Below, piece by piece: positions 55,168 to 64,000 of a stretch of 64,000 nt of DNA. Origin of the DNA: Symbiodinium natans (lineage: Eukaryota > Sar > Dinophyceae > Suessiales > Symbiodiniaceae). Position 1 is the stretch's first letter; the number at the start of each line of letters is the position of its first letter. The notes beneath the pieces are model-generated. The model saw only the letters and a list, made by a program, of their open reading frames with translations, was not told the DNA's origin and ran no database searches. The position numbers and the translations under genes were made by a program. Location: NCBI GenBank assembly GCA_905221605.1, contig CAJNDS010002299.1, forward strand, positions 10,001-74,000. Direction: 5' to 3'.

Positions 55168-55437
55168 CTAAGGGTTACAGAGGGTCCCATTCCCAAGGTT
55201 CGAAAGTTTGTTGATTGGTTTCCCTTTGTCCTCAACCAGAAAAATAAAAGCTTCATGAGAATCTGTTCTTGACACCCAGCTGCGGCAAGTGCCCGTGACC
55301 TTACCTCCCCAGGCTTTGGCGACCGCTGCAGCGCGTTCCGCCTCCCGTCGAAGGAGGGCTTCGGGTTCGGTATTTCGGGTGTCGAATCCACCCAAAACCT
55401 TTCTTGGTACATCAAAGGCTGGGGCCCAAACATGCAT
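55168..55437 (-). CDS. Possible exon of an unrecognised minus-strand gene
   Basis: The frame contains VLGGFDTRNTEPEALLRREA ERAAAVAKAWGG, followed by AGGTAAGG, a good GT donor. AAAG|G upstream at about 55397 could be the acceptor. Unknown family. Confidence 0.25.
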   Translation of the reverse strand: MHVWAPAFDVPRKVLGGFDTRNTEPEALLRREAERAAAVAKAWGGKVTGTCRSWVSRTDSHEAFIFLVEDKGKPINKLSNLGNGTLCNP

Positions 55438-55530
55438 AAACTCTAGACCGAAAGCCCACCCCCCCCATGTTAGAGGCTCGGGATATATCTTCCTGGGAGC
55501 GCTCAGGTAACATCCTCACACGTCCAAATG

Positions 55531-55656
55531 CCTGACACATCTCGTCCAAGCTACATGAATCGCATCGCCAGAGCAGTCGAGGAGTCGAGGGAGAAATTCA
55601 TACCGGAAGGATATGCAATTCTTGTGGGTGCTGGCGCGCACAACCGACGATAAAAC
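55531..55656 (+). CDS. Short plus-strand ORF, uncertain
   Basis: 41 codons from Met: MPDTSRPSYMNRIARAVEES, then REKFIPEGYAILVGAGAHNRR-stop. Natural composition but too short to judge, with no domain and no joined exon. Confidence 0.2.
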
Positions 55657-55729
55657 ACTCCTTACAAACTATTGTTAAGAACTGCGTTTTTTGCCCGAGA
55701 TTCATGCCCGAAACTCATGTTGCCTATGG

Positions 55730-55826
55730 GGAGGGGGCAAACGGATTCACAAGAAACAACCCCCGCAATACCATCAATTTTAAGCAAAGGATGCCCGAGA
55801 CAAACTAGAGGGGGCAAACGGATTAA
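55730..55826. repeat. Direct repeat GAGGGGGCAAACGGATT
   Basis: Two exact 17-bp copies about 79 bp apart (about 55731 and 55810). Confidence 0.8.
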
Positions 55827-56100
55827 GATGATACGGACGCCAAGTCAAAAATGTGCGGATTCACGCCCACGACCGAATGATGCTGCTGATCGGGCGGGAG
55901 GAGCACATGAAGAGATGCTCCTTAGACAATGAAACCTGGGAATACAATACCCGTGCCCAAGACACATTCAAACTTCCGCTTTCAGGCGGCAAAGCCGGCC
56001 GAAGATCTTTTCAGACTGAGAGGAGGGTGCAAACGTGCAAACAAAGCCTCTCCCGCTGGCAGAATGGCACAAGTCTGCGTATCTCCGCGCCAGGCACGAT

Positions 56101-56710
56101 TCACCAAATTCTGTTCTGCTCTGCAACACCCGCAAACCTTAGCTCGGCCTCCGATGCCGGGAGATGGGTCAAGTTGGCATTCAAGCAGTACACCTTGGCT
56201 TTGGCAAGTCGATTGAAGGCAATACCCCCAAAGTCACTGCCACCGTGAAGAGTCAGCCATGCTAAGCGGTCCCAGCTATTGTCTTTTTCGATCTGCTGCC
56301 CGGATGCTGGCCACTTGCTGCATTCGCCGTTCTGCTTGCACACGTTCTCCGTGTCGGCAACCCTGAGTCAACATACAGCTGTAGCCGATTTCTGCAACAC
56401 AGCCAGGAGCTGCCTCTAGGTACAGGAGATACCTGGGTCTTTCAGCTCAGAACGGAGACTATAAATCAATGCAAGCAGGCGATTTCACGAAACCTCCCAG
56501 AACAGCCAGTGTCGAAGCTAGACTCATGCCTTGCCGGCATGGTCTCAAGGAACAACAGAAATCTGCCGGCCGGGATCAAGAACAACTTGATAAGATTCAA
56601 GAAGGGTTCGGGATAATTTGCCACAAGACATGGAATTTGTAGTTTTTGCCATACTTCTGAGGGCCAACTTGCTTTCTTGCCGCAGTCTAGTGTGCCAGTT
56701 GGCTCCAAGA
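56101..56710 (-). CDS. Two probable exons of an unrecognised minus-strand gene
   Basis: The upstream exon starts at about 56710 after GCGCAG and reads LEPTGTLDCGKKASWPSEVW QKLQIPCLVANYPEPF before losing coding character. The last exon starts at about 56362 after GACTCAG and reads VADTENVCKQNGECSKWPAS, then DNSWDRLAWLTLHGGSDFGG, then LTHLPASEAELRFAGVAEQN-RIW-stop at 56101. The even Cys/Trp spacing suggests an extracellular or lumenal protein. The donor of the first exon and the gene's start were not found. Family not recognised. Confidence 0.4.
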
Positions 56711-56749
56711 CTGCGCTGAAGAAAAGAGGGGCCTTGCCAGATTTCTGAG

Positions 56750-56800
56750 TTACAAACCTTAGGGTTTAGGGTTTGGGCTTTAGGGTTTTAGGGTGGAACT
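56750..56800. repeat. TTTAGGG telomere-like units
   Basis: Degenerate TTAGGGTTTAGGGTTTGGGC and TTTAGGGTTTTAGGG. Confidence 0.88.
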
Positions 56801-56910
56801 GCCATCGATTCTAACCTGCGAACTGTGCTCTGCGCAGAGTTCAGCACATGGCCACTGCGATGCCCAGGGTTCCACAGGCTTCCATCCTCCACCCGCTACT
56901 TGTGGCTCCC

Positions 56911-56941
56911 CCCCCCGGCCCCCCCCCCCCCCCCCCCCCCT
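56911..56941. repeat. Cytosine homopolymer run
   Basis: C runs CCCCCCCC-GG-C(20+). Runs of this length are prone to assembly error. Confidence 0.9.
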
Positions 56942-57402
56942 CCCTAACAAAAGGGTTTGGTGTTGAAGCTTTAGTGTTTAGGCTTTGTAGTAGTTCGTCG
57001 TTTGTATTTAGTACCTATATTGGGCAGTCGGGGACAGTTATTTCCATCTGCCATGCTCCTTACTATCTTTTGGTAATCCCCATGGCATCTGTACTGTATA
57101 ATGTGTTCATACAGTGTTCGAATGTTTGTCTGCGATTTAAGGGCAGCGTCCAAATCCGGTTGCACGCGAAGGTAACCTAGAAGCACAGCTGCAACGAGAG
57201 CTCTGCCATTTCAATGTCTGAGAGAAAGACCGGAGGCCTTCTATTCGCTTTTAACTAGGACAACACGAAACAAAGTTGACATTGAACAAGAGCTTGGGCA
57301 AAGAGAGTGGCAACCACCGCGACACTAAATCCTTAAAGCCTTAGCCGGAACCCCAAATTCTAAACCCTGGATTGATTCAGCTTCTTTCAGCTTCAAGCCT
57401 TC

Positions 57403-57862
57403 TCAGACGAGCTCATGGCTACCTTGTGTGAAGAACACTGCAGCCCAAGGTGCTTCTCCTTGCCCAGTCCGAACCTGATGGTCCAAAATTCGCACTATCC
57501 TAGCCACACAAGCACATACACCACGAGCAACACATAAATGCACAAATGCACACACATGCGCACACGCACGCATGTGCACACGCACGCACACGCACACGCA
57601 CTCATGCACACGCGTGCAATACAACCACTGCCACGGGTCGTCCTTCCTCGGGCTCCTGTGCCTACACTGACAGACAATGCGTGGACTTCTGGCAGAGATG
57701 GGTCAGCATTGCATTTCCGAAGTCGGCGTTCCACTGGAGCAAGGCTGCCAAAATTGACCCGTCTTCCACTTCCAAAGATCGGCCAAGGGGCAAGCCAAAT
57801 GACATCTCAGATCCCCCCTTCCAGTACCTTTGCTGGAAGGAGGCGGTACAGCTCATGGCCAA
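57403..57862 (-). CDS. Probable last exons of an unrecognised minus-strand gene
   Basis: The exon around 57690-57840 reads YWKGGSEMSFGLPLGRSLEV, then EDGSILAALLQWNADFGNAM LTHLCQK. A possible last exon at 57403-57462, after CATCAG, reads VRTGQGEAPWAAVFFTQGSH-ELV-stop. Between them lies a CACACGCA simple repeat (57535-57620). Unknown family. Confidence 0.33.
57535..57620. repeat. CACACG/CACGCA simple repeat
   Basis: Degenerate CA/CG dinucleotide array. It generates His/Thr-rich or Cys/Val-rich frames on both strands. Confidence 0.9.
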
Positions 57863-58784
57863 AAGAACTCAAAGAGCACGACGCGGGCATGGAATGATAT
57901 GACATGCTCCTTGAAAGGTCACTGGCAGTTGTGTCATGCCGCCCAAATGAGCTTCTGCCTACAGCCCTGTCTCTCTGCAACGAGCACTCCAAGACTCACT
58001 GTATGGTTTATTCAGTTTATTCCCATCCACATTGCACACTGCAGCCCCTCTCCCGAAGATGAAGCAGGCAAGCGGCGCAGTTTGAAACCTCAGGAAAGGT
58101 GCAGAATGTTCAATCAGACAACTGAACTTTTCTCAAGGAAGTGTTGGGCAAGTGGATACAATCAAGGGACACATAAACAATGAGTGCTGCTTGCTTACAT
58201 GATTCGACTAGGATCTGGAATGATTTTGTTCTAGAGATATGAGCAGGATTGCTCAGATTCCATGCGTTGGATGCCGTTGCCGAAAACGTTTGGCCAAAGA
58301 TGTGCACGCTGACTATAGGCATCTTTTTGGATCTCCCAGCAGATCTCGAGGTGTCCGGTCGTGCAGGCGCTTCTTTGGCAGGACCGGTCTTGATTGGAGG
58401 GTTCTTGGGTTGTAGGGCGCACTTCGGAGTGTTTATGCTTGACAATGGGTGCGATTTAGAGTGCCCGTGATTGTGGAGGGCCATCAAGACTGACTATGTC
58501 GGGTCGTCGTGGAAATTACCAGCAGTGAAGAACTGACGCAAGGTCGCCCCTTGCAGACACGAGCAGATAGCCTTGTCTCAAGCTCTTGCGCGCTCCATGC
58601 GCAAAAAAATGGCAGGGGCAGGGCGCAAGAGCTCAAATACCTGCATCGGCCCTACATGCTTTCAGGAGCTCTCCTTCAAAGGAAGTCTGAACGTGCCCTT
58701 GACCACAGGGATCCACCAGCAGCCCCCACCTCTCGCATGTGAGAATGCGGTTGCAGGATCATGTCGGTTTGTGGGGCCAGGCCC

Positions 58785-58891
58785 TAATCCCAAAAACTAT
58801 AAAGTAACCATACTGCGGGGGTGGGGGGGGGGTGGGCGGTATTTAATATTAGAGGGTATAGAGGGGTTTAATATCAGCGGGGAAGGGATTA
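58785..58891. mobile_element. 107-bp MITE-like element with TAATCCC / GGGATTA ends
   Basis: Terminal 7-bp inverted repeats TAATCCC and GGGATTA bound a G-rich interior with GTTTAATATCAGCGGGGAAG. That interior resembles GTTTGATATTAGGGGGAAGG in the element at 60581. Confidence 0.5.
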
Positions 58892-58956
58892 CCAGACCAG
58901 ATCCTAAAATCGGGGTCTGAATTTGGTCGCCAATACAGCATCGGGTCGTCAGGGCG

Positions 58957-58981
58957 CCCCCCCCCCCCCCCCCCCCCCCCT
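58957..58981. repeat. Cytosine homopolymer run
   Basis: About 24 consecutive C residues. Confidence 0.92.
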
Positions 58982-59544
58982 CCTCGCCCCATCATACGAG
59001 ACAGCGGCAAACTGAAATGAAGTTGAGGTGCTACGCAGGGTTCGTACTTCGGAAAGCACGGCCGACAACATGTGTCAACATCTCAAAGCTTCCGATCCAG
59101 AGTGAGCAGGCAACAAGCATGAATGCGCTGGCCTACCAACCTGATTCAACATAACTCCGAGGCAGATCTTTCAAAGTGCGGCCTTGGGATGAGCCACGAC
59201 AATCCACCTGGGATCACATTGTACTCATGCATGCAGGCAGCTTCATGCAGCAGCTCCAAAGCAGGCACCCGTTGTTCGTGATCCACAGACGCGCATGAAT
59301 GCATGGAGCGAGAGACACAGTTCTGATGATTAAGTCCAGCTGAAGAGCTCATGTGCGGGGGGCTGCTTGGCTAATGTGTCGTAAGCCTGGCACGAGAACA
59401 TGCAGCTTGGCAAGCTGCAACCCAGACGTCCGGCTTGAAGGGTTTTTGGTTTAATAGGTTGAGGGAAGGAAATAGCCGAAAAGCCCGACCGAGGGTTCAT
59501 GATAGCTCTGTCTCCACTTTGAGGTTGTGGGCTGCTGAAGAAAC

Positions 59545-60516
59545 TCAGGATATCAAGGGGACAGAGATGTCTTGACGCAACTCAGTCACCACCTCATCTG
59601 ATGCGAAGGGGAAGACGAATCGCCAGCGCATCGGGAAGCCTAGGATAGTGCCCCAAGCACACGGTTCTCAAGAACTGACTACCTGCTCTGCTAGAGGCAG
59701 AGCTCGCATGTCGCAGCTCTCTCGCCCTCTCCCAGCTGCCCTGCGTCTGTGCGACCACGCAGCTTAAGACCTTGTCACACTCGAGCCCGGCCGCCTCCAC
59801 CATGGAGCAGGCTTCCTGAAGGAAGTCTAGCGATTGTCGTGCTTCTCACTGCACAAAGTTTGCCTCACCTTGGGCTTCACCATGCATTGCACCCCCTCAC
59901 GAATCGAAGCAACCTAGTGAATGCAAGGAAGGCGTAGTACAGACTCTTGAAGGGGATATTGCTGCAGGCTTTAAATCGGAACATGCTCGTGGAATCTCAT
60001 GGACAAGCGCTCGCCCGGCTCCTTCTTGGTGTAGTGCTTCGTGAGCGCGAAGACTCGAAACACGTTGTCAGCCTCCTCATCTGGGTGATCGTCCAAGTAG
60101 TCCACGTATCGGCCCAAGCCACTCTCAACTCCACCTGGTGACCAAACACTCGGCCGGCCGTTTTCGACGACAGAGACTTTGTTGATTTTCTATACGGCGC
60201 CCAACATGCAGCTTGAGCGACACTGAACTGACATGCCCGCCTAGCTTGCGGTACAGCTTGCGAACAGAGCGGTACGACTCCGCACTGGGCACGAGGAGCA
60301 GCAGTGTGGAGCCAGGTGCCTAGCTAGGTGGCCCCCCAGCACCCAACCTTAAGATGGTGGGCTATGATGTGAGAAGACCGGCTAAGCTTTTTGGGAGGGC
60401 GACTGGAACGCTTTCTTGTAGCCATCTGTGCATCTCGGATGGCAACACGATATGTTTTTGTGTTTGCGGCCAAAGTGTCTGGCCGCAGCATCTCCACCTC
60501 TCGCCGCAGGATGTTC
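59545..60516 (-). CDS. C-terminal five exons of an unrecognised intron-rich gene
   Basis: Exons 60423-60516, 60241-60319, 59989-60176 (or to 59983), 59704-59815 and 59545-59639 join in frame. The peptides are NILRREVEMLRPDTLAANTK TYRVAIRDAQM; APGSTLLLLVPSAESYRSVR KLYRKL; VSVVENGRPSVWSPGGVESG, YVDYLDDHPDEEADNVFRVF, ALTKHYTKKEPGERLSMRFH; EACSMVEAAGLECDKVLSCV, VAQTQGSWERARELRHA; FPMRWRFVFPFASDEVVTEL RQDISVPLIS-stop. Most donors are GC or GA, as in the SDR gene. Phases agree at every join. The 5' part is unresolved: a Gly-rich minus-strand stretch at about 60744-60960 (GGGGGGNDGGADVVLANPEA) may be upstream exons. No family recognised. Confidence 0.55.
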
Positions 60517-60580
60517 CTGGAGTCGGGAGATCAGGCACCCCGAAGCACCCAAAAACACTTCGGGACTCCTCGGGAAGCAG

Positions 60581-60726
60581 TAATCCCCTCCCTGGAAGAT
60601 TAAACCCTCCCCCCTTGCCCTGGAATACTAAATCCCCCCCCACATACTGTAATGTAGCCGTACTGGAGAGTGTTTGATATTAGGGGGAAGGGGGGGGGGG
60701 GGGTGAGAATAAGGGGGAGGGGATTA
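60581..60726. mobile_element. 146-bp MITE-like element with perfect 12-bp terminal inverted repeats
   Basis: Left end TAATCCCCTCCC (60581-60592) and right end GGGAGGGGATTA (60715-60726) are exact reverse complements. The interior is C-rich on the left and G-rich on the right (a run of about 14 G at 60690-60703), so the whole could fold. The outer TA at each end fits a TA target-site duplication as in Tc1/mariner-type MITEs. It sits just upstream of the first resolved exon of the gene ending at 59545. Confidence 0.6.
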
Positions 60727-61239
60727 TACTACCACGATTGGGTCGCCGAGCTGCTCTCTGGCCTGCTTGTTCCTTGGCCGGGAGAGGCTGCGGAATTTTT
60801 CGAGGTGGGGGGGGCACGTATAAGCCTACCGGCCAGCGTTCGTGACCCTGCTGGACGAATCGCCGCGCCTGGATTGCATGAGGGGCTTCAGGATTAGCGA
60901 GCACCACATCAGCTCCACCATCATTACCACCACCACCGCCACCAGGGGAGCCCTGGGTCGAGAATTTCTCAGAGTAAGCCTAAAAACCCAGATATTTCAC
61001 CAAAAGCCAAACCATTGGTAAAAACCTAGAGATTCTGGAAAAATCTAGGAATTCACACACCTAGGTGTAAATGCAAACGTTCAGACTCTTTCCATCTCTT
61101 GCCGTCGCCTAATACAGCTCATGCCTCCAAACGGCGTGGCAACGTACCAAATACCGCCGAAGCGAGGCTGATATCACAGCACGAGTTCCGCCCTCCTCGT
61201 TGCACGGCTGATTCGCCCTACAAAATCCTCGTCCTGTCC

Positions 61240-61518
61240 TCACAGACAGGATTGAAACTGTATTGATGCAAAAAGCAAGCCCTGGAGTGCATGAAACACC
61301 ATATGGTGCTTTGGGAACAATGCAAACCGTGGCACGGCAAGTTTTGCATCCAAAGTATTCTTGTTAGGTGACGAAGGCCTGAGAAAATGAAGACCGAGCT
61401 GTGCAACTCTGGATGCCTGCTCTGACGGAAGCCACATGTCCGACGTGTAAAGTTCACTGAGGGCGGAATTCAAAGCCGTGGCGGGCGGGTTCATCTCCCA
61501 AAGAGCGGTGAGACACAA
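61240..61518 (-). CDS. Coding-like exon, unrecognised minus-strand gene
   Basis: 93 codons with strongly protein-like sequence: WEMNPPATALNSALSELYTS, DMWLPSEQASRVAQLGLHFL, LAVPRFALFPKHHMVFHALQ, GLLFASIQFQ. The RFxLxPKxHMxxHxL pattern is conserved-looking, but I cannot assign a family. It could be an upstream exon of the gene ending at 59545 or a separate gene. Confidence 0.4.
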   Translation of the reverse strand: MCLTALWEMNPPATALNSALSELYTSDMWLPSEQASRVAQLGLHFLRPSSPNKNTLDAKLAVPRFALFPKHHMVFHALQGLLFASIQFQSCL

Positions 61519-61529
61519 AACTTGAGCTC

Positions 61530-61770
61530 AGAATGGTAAGATTTTTCGGCGTCGGGTGCACGGCATTTTTTGGAGTTTTTTCGGGTTTTTTTGGATTTCG
61601 GTTACGGGTTTTGCACGCCTTTTTTTGGGGATCGCACGGGTTTTTACGGAGTTGCTACGCTTTACGCTTTTTTTTGGGTTTGCCCTGTGTTTTTGGAGTC
61701 TGCCTTTTTTTGGGTTTTTTCTGGGTTTTTTTGGGGTTTTCACGGCTTTTTTTGGATTCCACTTGCCCCT
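61530..61770. repeat. T/G-skewed TTTTTTTGGG-rich block
   Basis: Strong strand asymmetry: runs of T (6-8) alternating with GGG. Plus frames become Phe/Gly/Leu-rich pseudo-membrane peptides and are not called. Confidence 0.8.
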
Positions 61771-61887
61771 GTCGGTAGCTGTGTAGCATATGGTCTGCTG
61801 GGCTCAAAACTGACACCAAAACAGTTTTTAACCCTATACTCCCTTATCACTTTCAAGACTGACTTACAACTTATAAACCCTAAGCAC

Positions 61888-62095
61888 TTTCACCCGAAAC
61901 CCTAAACCCTATAAACCCTATATAAACCCTATATAAACCCTATAAAAACCTATAAACCCTATAAACCCGATATAAACCCTATATATAAACCCTATAAACC
62001 CTAAACCTATAAACCGTATAAACCCTATCAACCCTATAGACCCTATAAACCCTAAACCCTAAACCCGTTAATTCAACCCTAAACCCTAAACCGCG
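61888..62095. repeat. CCCTATAAA / CCCTAAA telomere-like array
   Basis: About twenty units of AAACCCTATAAACCCT with ATATA expansions, the longest such array in the window. Unique sequence lies on both sides. Confidence 0.93.
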
Positions 62096-62099
62096 TCGA

Positions 62100-63160
62100 T
62101 CTCCAGAAAGAGATATTCATACGAATCATATTGAGCAGAATTGCTGCGCCGGCTGCCCCCATCAATGTTTTTGTGGTTTTCCAAGCACATGCCCATTGCA
62201 TGGGATCTAGGAGCTTCAACCCCTTCTCGTCAGACTATAAACCCCATTGAGCCTCCCAAGCTTCATTTTGCGTGATTACAGCAGAAGCAACCTCAGCAAC
62301 TATGCCATTTCTTGGATTTTTTTGGGGGTCTATTGCAATATCCAGAGATCCTGTGGATATCCAAACAAGTTCCTTCTGGGGGTTCCCCCGGCAACTTGAC
62401 GACTCCCACAACTGTGCATCGCATCCATTGATCGCAGTGGCTTCGCGGCTCGTTGCTGGCCTCTACTCTTATGCGAAAACAAGCAATATCCGTATTCACA
62501 GTGCTTGGTTGACATCGTTAGTGGTGATGTAAACATGTGTAGGAGGAGTGGCCTTCCATATTGGGTCGAAATCTCGGCTCTCGTCGCCCTACAAGCGCAG
62601 TCAAAACGTCGCAACCCTTCTTTCAAAAATCCTCAGCCCCAGGGCTCTCAGTACTGAAGCCCTTTATGCTTCAACCCTGCCGCTGAAATTTCAAAATCAG
62701 ACCCTTCAGGGCGTGTGGGGCTTGAAGCTCAAGGTTTCAAAAGCCGGCTCTCGGAACCTTAGTGACTTAGTGAGAGTACGACTTCGACCTTCCCCTTCAC
62801 CCCAAGCCCCAATGCCCTCACAACGTCCACCTCTGCCAGGCAGCGGAGACAGGAGCACGTTAAAGCTGGCCACGAGGTCGGCGGAGTGCGCAGTGCCGGG
62901 CACCGAGGGCCCACAGAGTTCCTCCAAATACCCCCGCACCCCCCACCCCCACAAACCACACCCCCGCGCAGCAACACCACAAAGGAGCAGGGGTTCCGCA
63001 AAAGCTTGGAAAGTTGTAAACTTCATTGCTGAGCGCGGGACAGCTCTTCATGCGAATCACGGAATAAGCCCCTCCTGGCCATCAGGCGCATACTCTCGGG
63101 CACAGGGCTGGCCCAGATCCACGGCGGGATGTAACTCCACCTCCAGCGGTGAAAGCTGCC
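62100..63160. other. No confident gene; weak minus-strand coding signal
   Basis: Minus-strand frames at about 62860-62950 (GYLEELCGPSVPGTAHSADL VASFNVLLSPLPGRGG) and about 63060-63160 (LEVELHPAVDLGQPCAREYA) have coding-like composition and could be exons. The 269-codon plus-strand ORF (62548-63357) is mostly the antisense of these plus a simple repeat, so I do not call it. Confidence 0.35.
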
Positions 63161-63175
63161 CATTTAAACTGCACC

Positions 63176-63275
63176 AAAGACACAGAGACACAGAGACACA
63201 GAGGCACAGAGGCACAGAGGCACAGAGGCACGGAGGCACAGAGACACAGAGACACAGAGACACACACACACACAC
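63176..63275. repeat. CACAGAGACA / CACAGAGGCA tandem repeat
   Basis: About ten units of an 8-10-bp repeat (ACACAGAG, GCACAGAG), ending in a short CA run. Confidence 0.95.
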
Positions 63276-63796
63276 TTGCCAAGTCTTCCCCTTGACACCC
63301 ACCGGACTCAAACACTCACAAGGGACAACTGCGACCTGTTCCTGTCGCAACACTTAAGCTCCAGGCTGCCCGTTGCCAGTATCCCAAAGTATACACTCAC
63401 CAAAACCCATAGTAAAGACCCGTAAAGACCTAACATAATAGTCAATATAACACTTGCAGCACCTGCAGAACCCCTTCAAGATCACAGCACTGTATTTCAA
63501 TGAAGAAGGTGCTTGTTGAAGGTTCCCTTCACAGGGTCTGTCGGGGTTTCGTTCATACTGTCTCGCATGGTGAAATGCACCGATGCTTTCCTCCCAAACT
63601 ATCCATGGAGCGATGAGCCGTGGGCAGTCGCTTGTTTGTCTACTTTGGTGTCACGGCCATGTACAATACGCAAAAGGGTCAGCGGGCTGTGCTTCCGCTC
63701 CAGCCCTACAATCACTTTGGCTTTGGGATTTGAGTGCTTGCAAGACTGCAAGACCTCTTGGTGCAAGTACTGAAGCAAAGGTTGATGTTGCTCATG

Positions 63797-63868
63797 GACA
63801 GATTAGCATGGCCCCTGCGCACAGGATAACGACACAAATCGAGGACACAAATCGAGAAGTGTACCATG
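63797..63868 (+). ncRNA. U6 snRNA-like sequence, probably a pseudogene
   Basis: ATTAGCATGGCCCCTGCGCA is identical to the universally conserved centre of U6 (AGC triad region plus start of the internal stem-loop). It continues with AGGAT-ACGACACAAATCGAG and AAGTGTACCATG, matching the 3' half of algal U6. Three defects stand out. The ACAGAGA box region is shortened: ACAGATTAGC where U6 has ACAGAGAAGATTAGC. One base is inserted in GCGCACAGG. A 12-13-nt segment (ACACAAATCGAG) is duplicated. The 5' stem-loop is only weakly matched (GTGCTTGC at about 63734) and the 3' T-run is absent. Family assignment is strong; function is doubtful. Confidence 0.7.
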
Positions 63869-64000
63869 CCGATGTGCATGGCTCAAGCACTATGAAGGGC
63901 GCAGCGAAGTGCTGAAAGAGCACAGTGGATCTTGGGGTTTTGTTGGGGTGTGGGATGGATTTGATTTAGAGGTTGAAATTGGGGTTTATGAGCCTTGAGA

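Noticed and set aside
61530-61905. Phe/Leu-rich plus-strand ORFs as membrane proteins
   Set aside because: All three plus frames give similar hydrophobic peptides because the DNA is runs of T and GGG.
62548-63357. 269-codon plus-strand ORF
   Set aside because: Its end is the CACAGAG tandem repeat and its middle is antisense to more protein-like minus-strand frames.
63878-63888. CATGGCTCAAG as a third spliced-leader relic beside the U6-like sequence
   Set aside because: Only GGCTCAAG (8 bases) matches contiguously, which is expected by chance in 64 kb.
1-64000. tRNA, rRNA or CRISPR loci
   Set aside because: No T-loop GGTTCRANYCC context with a foldable acceptor, no rRNA signature and no spaced identical repeats with unique spacers were found by eye. 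A tRNAscan-SE or barrnap run would be decisive.

Overview
This window looks like nuclear DNA of a dinoflagellate, most like a Symbiodiniaceae/Suessiales genome. That is inferred from the sequence alone. Four signs support it. (1) Every gene whose exons I could join has introns with many non-canonical donors: GC-AG and GA-AG mixed with GT-AG, usually with a G directly after the acceptor AG. (2) Two relics resemble the 3' half of the dinoflagellate spliced leader. (3) Plant-type TTTAGGG/CCCTAAA heptamers are scattered internally, including inside introns. (4) All well-supported genes between 30.7 and 50.7 kb lie on the minus strand, as in dinoflagellate unidirectional blocks.

Layout. 0-2.4 kb: CAA microsatellite and telomere-like heptamers, no gene. 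2.7-6.6 kb: a ~366-bp satellite whose lack of stops creates long ORFs on both strands. 6.7-30 kb: accessory DNA with few supportable genes, dominated by two dispersed/tandem repeat families (R1, about 14.1-24.0 kb, with a near-perfect 1177-bp tandem duplication; R2, about 24.4-28.6 kb, four copies) and a ~37-bp satellite (16.3-17.0 kb). 30.7-50.7 kb: a minus-strand block. In transcription order it holds a 14-exon short-chain dehydrogenase/reductase (SDR), a two-module sulfotransferase encoded as one fused reading frame, an alpha/beta hydrolase that has lost its catalytic serine, a secreted cysteine-rich glycoprotein with two introns, an acyltransferase-3 membrane protein, a BAHD/CAT-fold acyltransferase, and an intron-free paralogue of the secreted protein. 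51-62 kb: coding-like minus-strand fragments consistent with further intron-rich genes; the best resolved ends at 59545. Small G/C-rich inverted-repeat elements and homopolymer C/G runs are interspersed. A U6 snRNA-like sequence lies near the right edge.

Working together: SDR, sulfotransferase, hydrolase-fold protein and two acyltransferases are all tailoring-type activities on small molecules, lipids or glycans, and they share one strand. A common pathway is possible but unproven. The SDR, sulfotransferase, acyltransferase-3 and one secreted gene could only be assembled by joining exons across non-canonical splice sites, so ordinary ORF or GT-AG gene calling would miss or fragment them.
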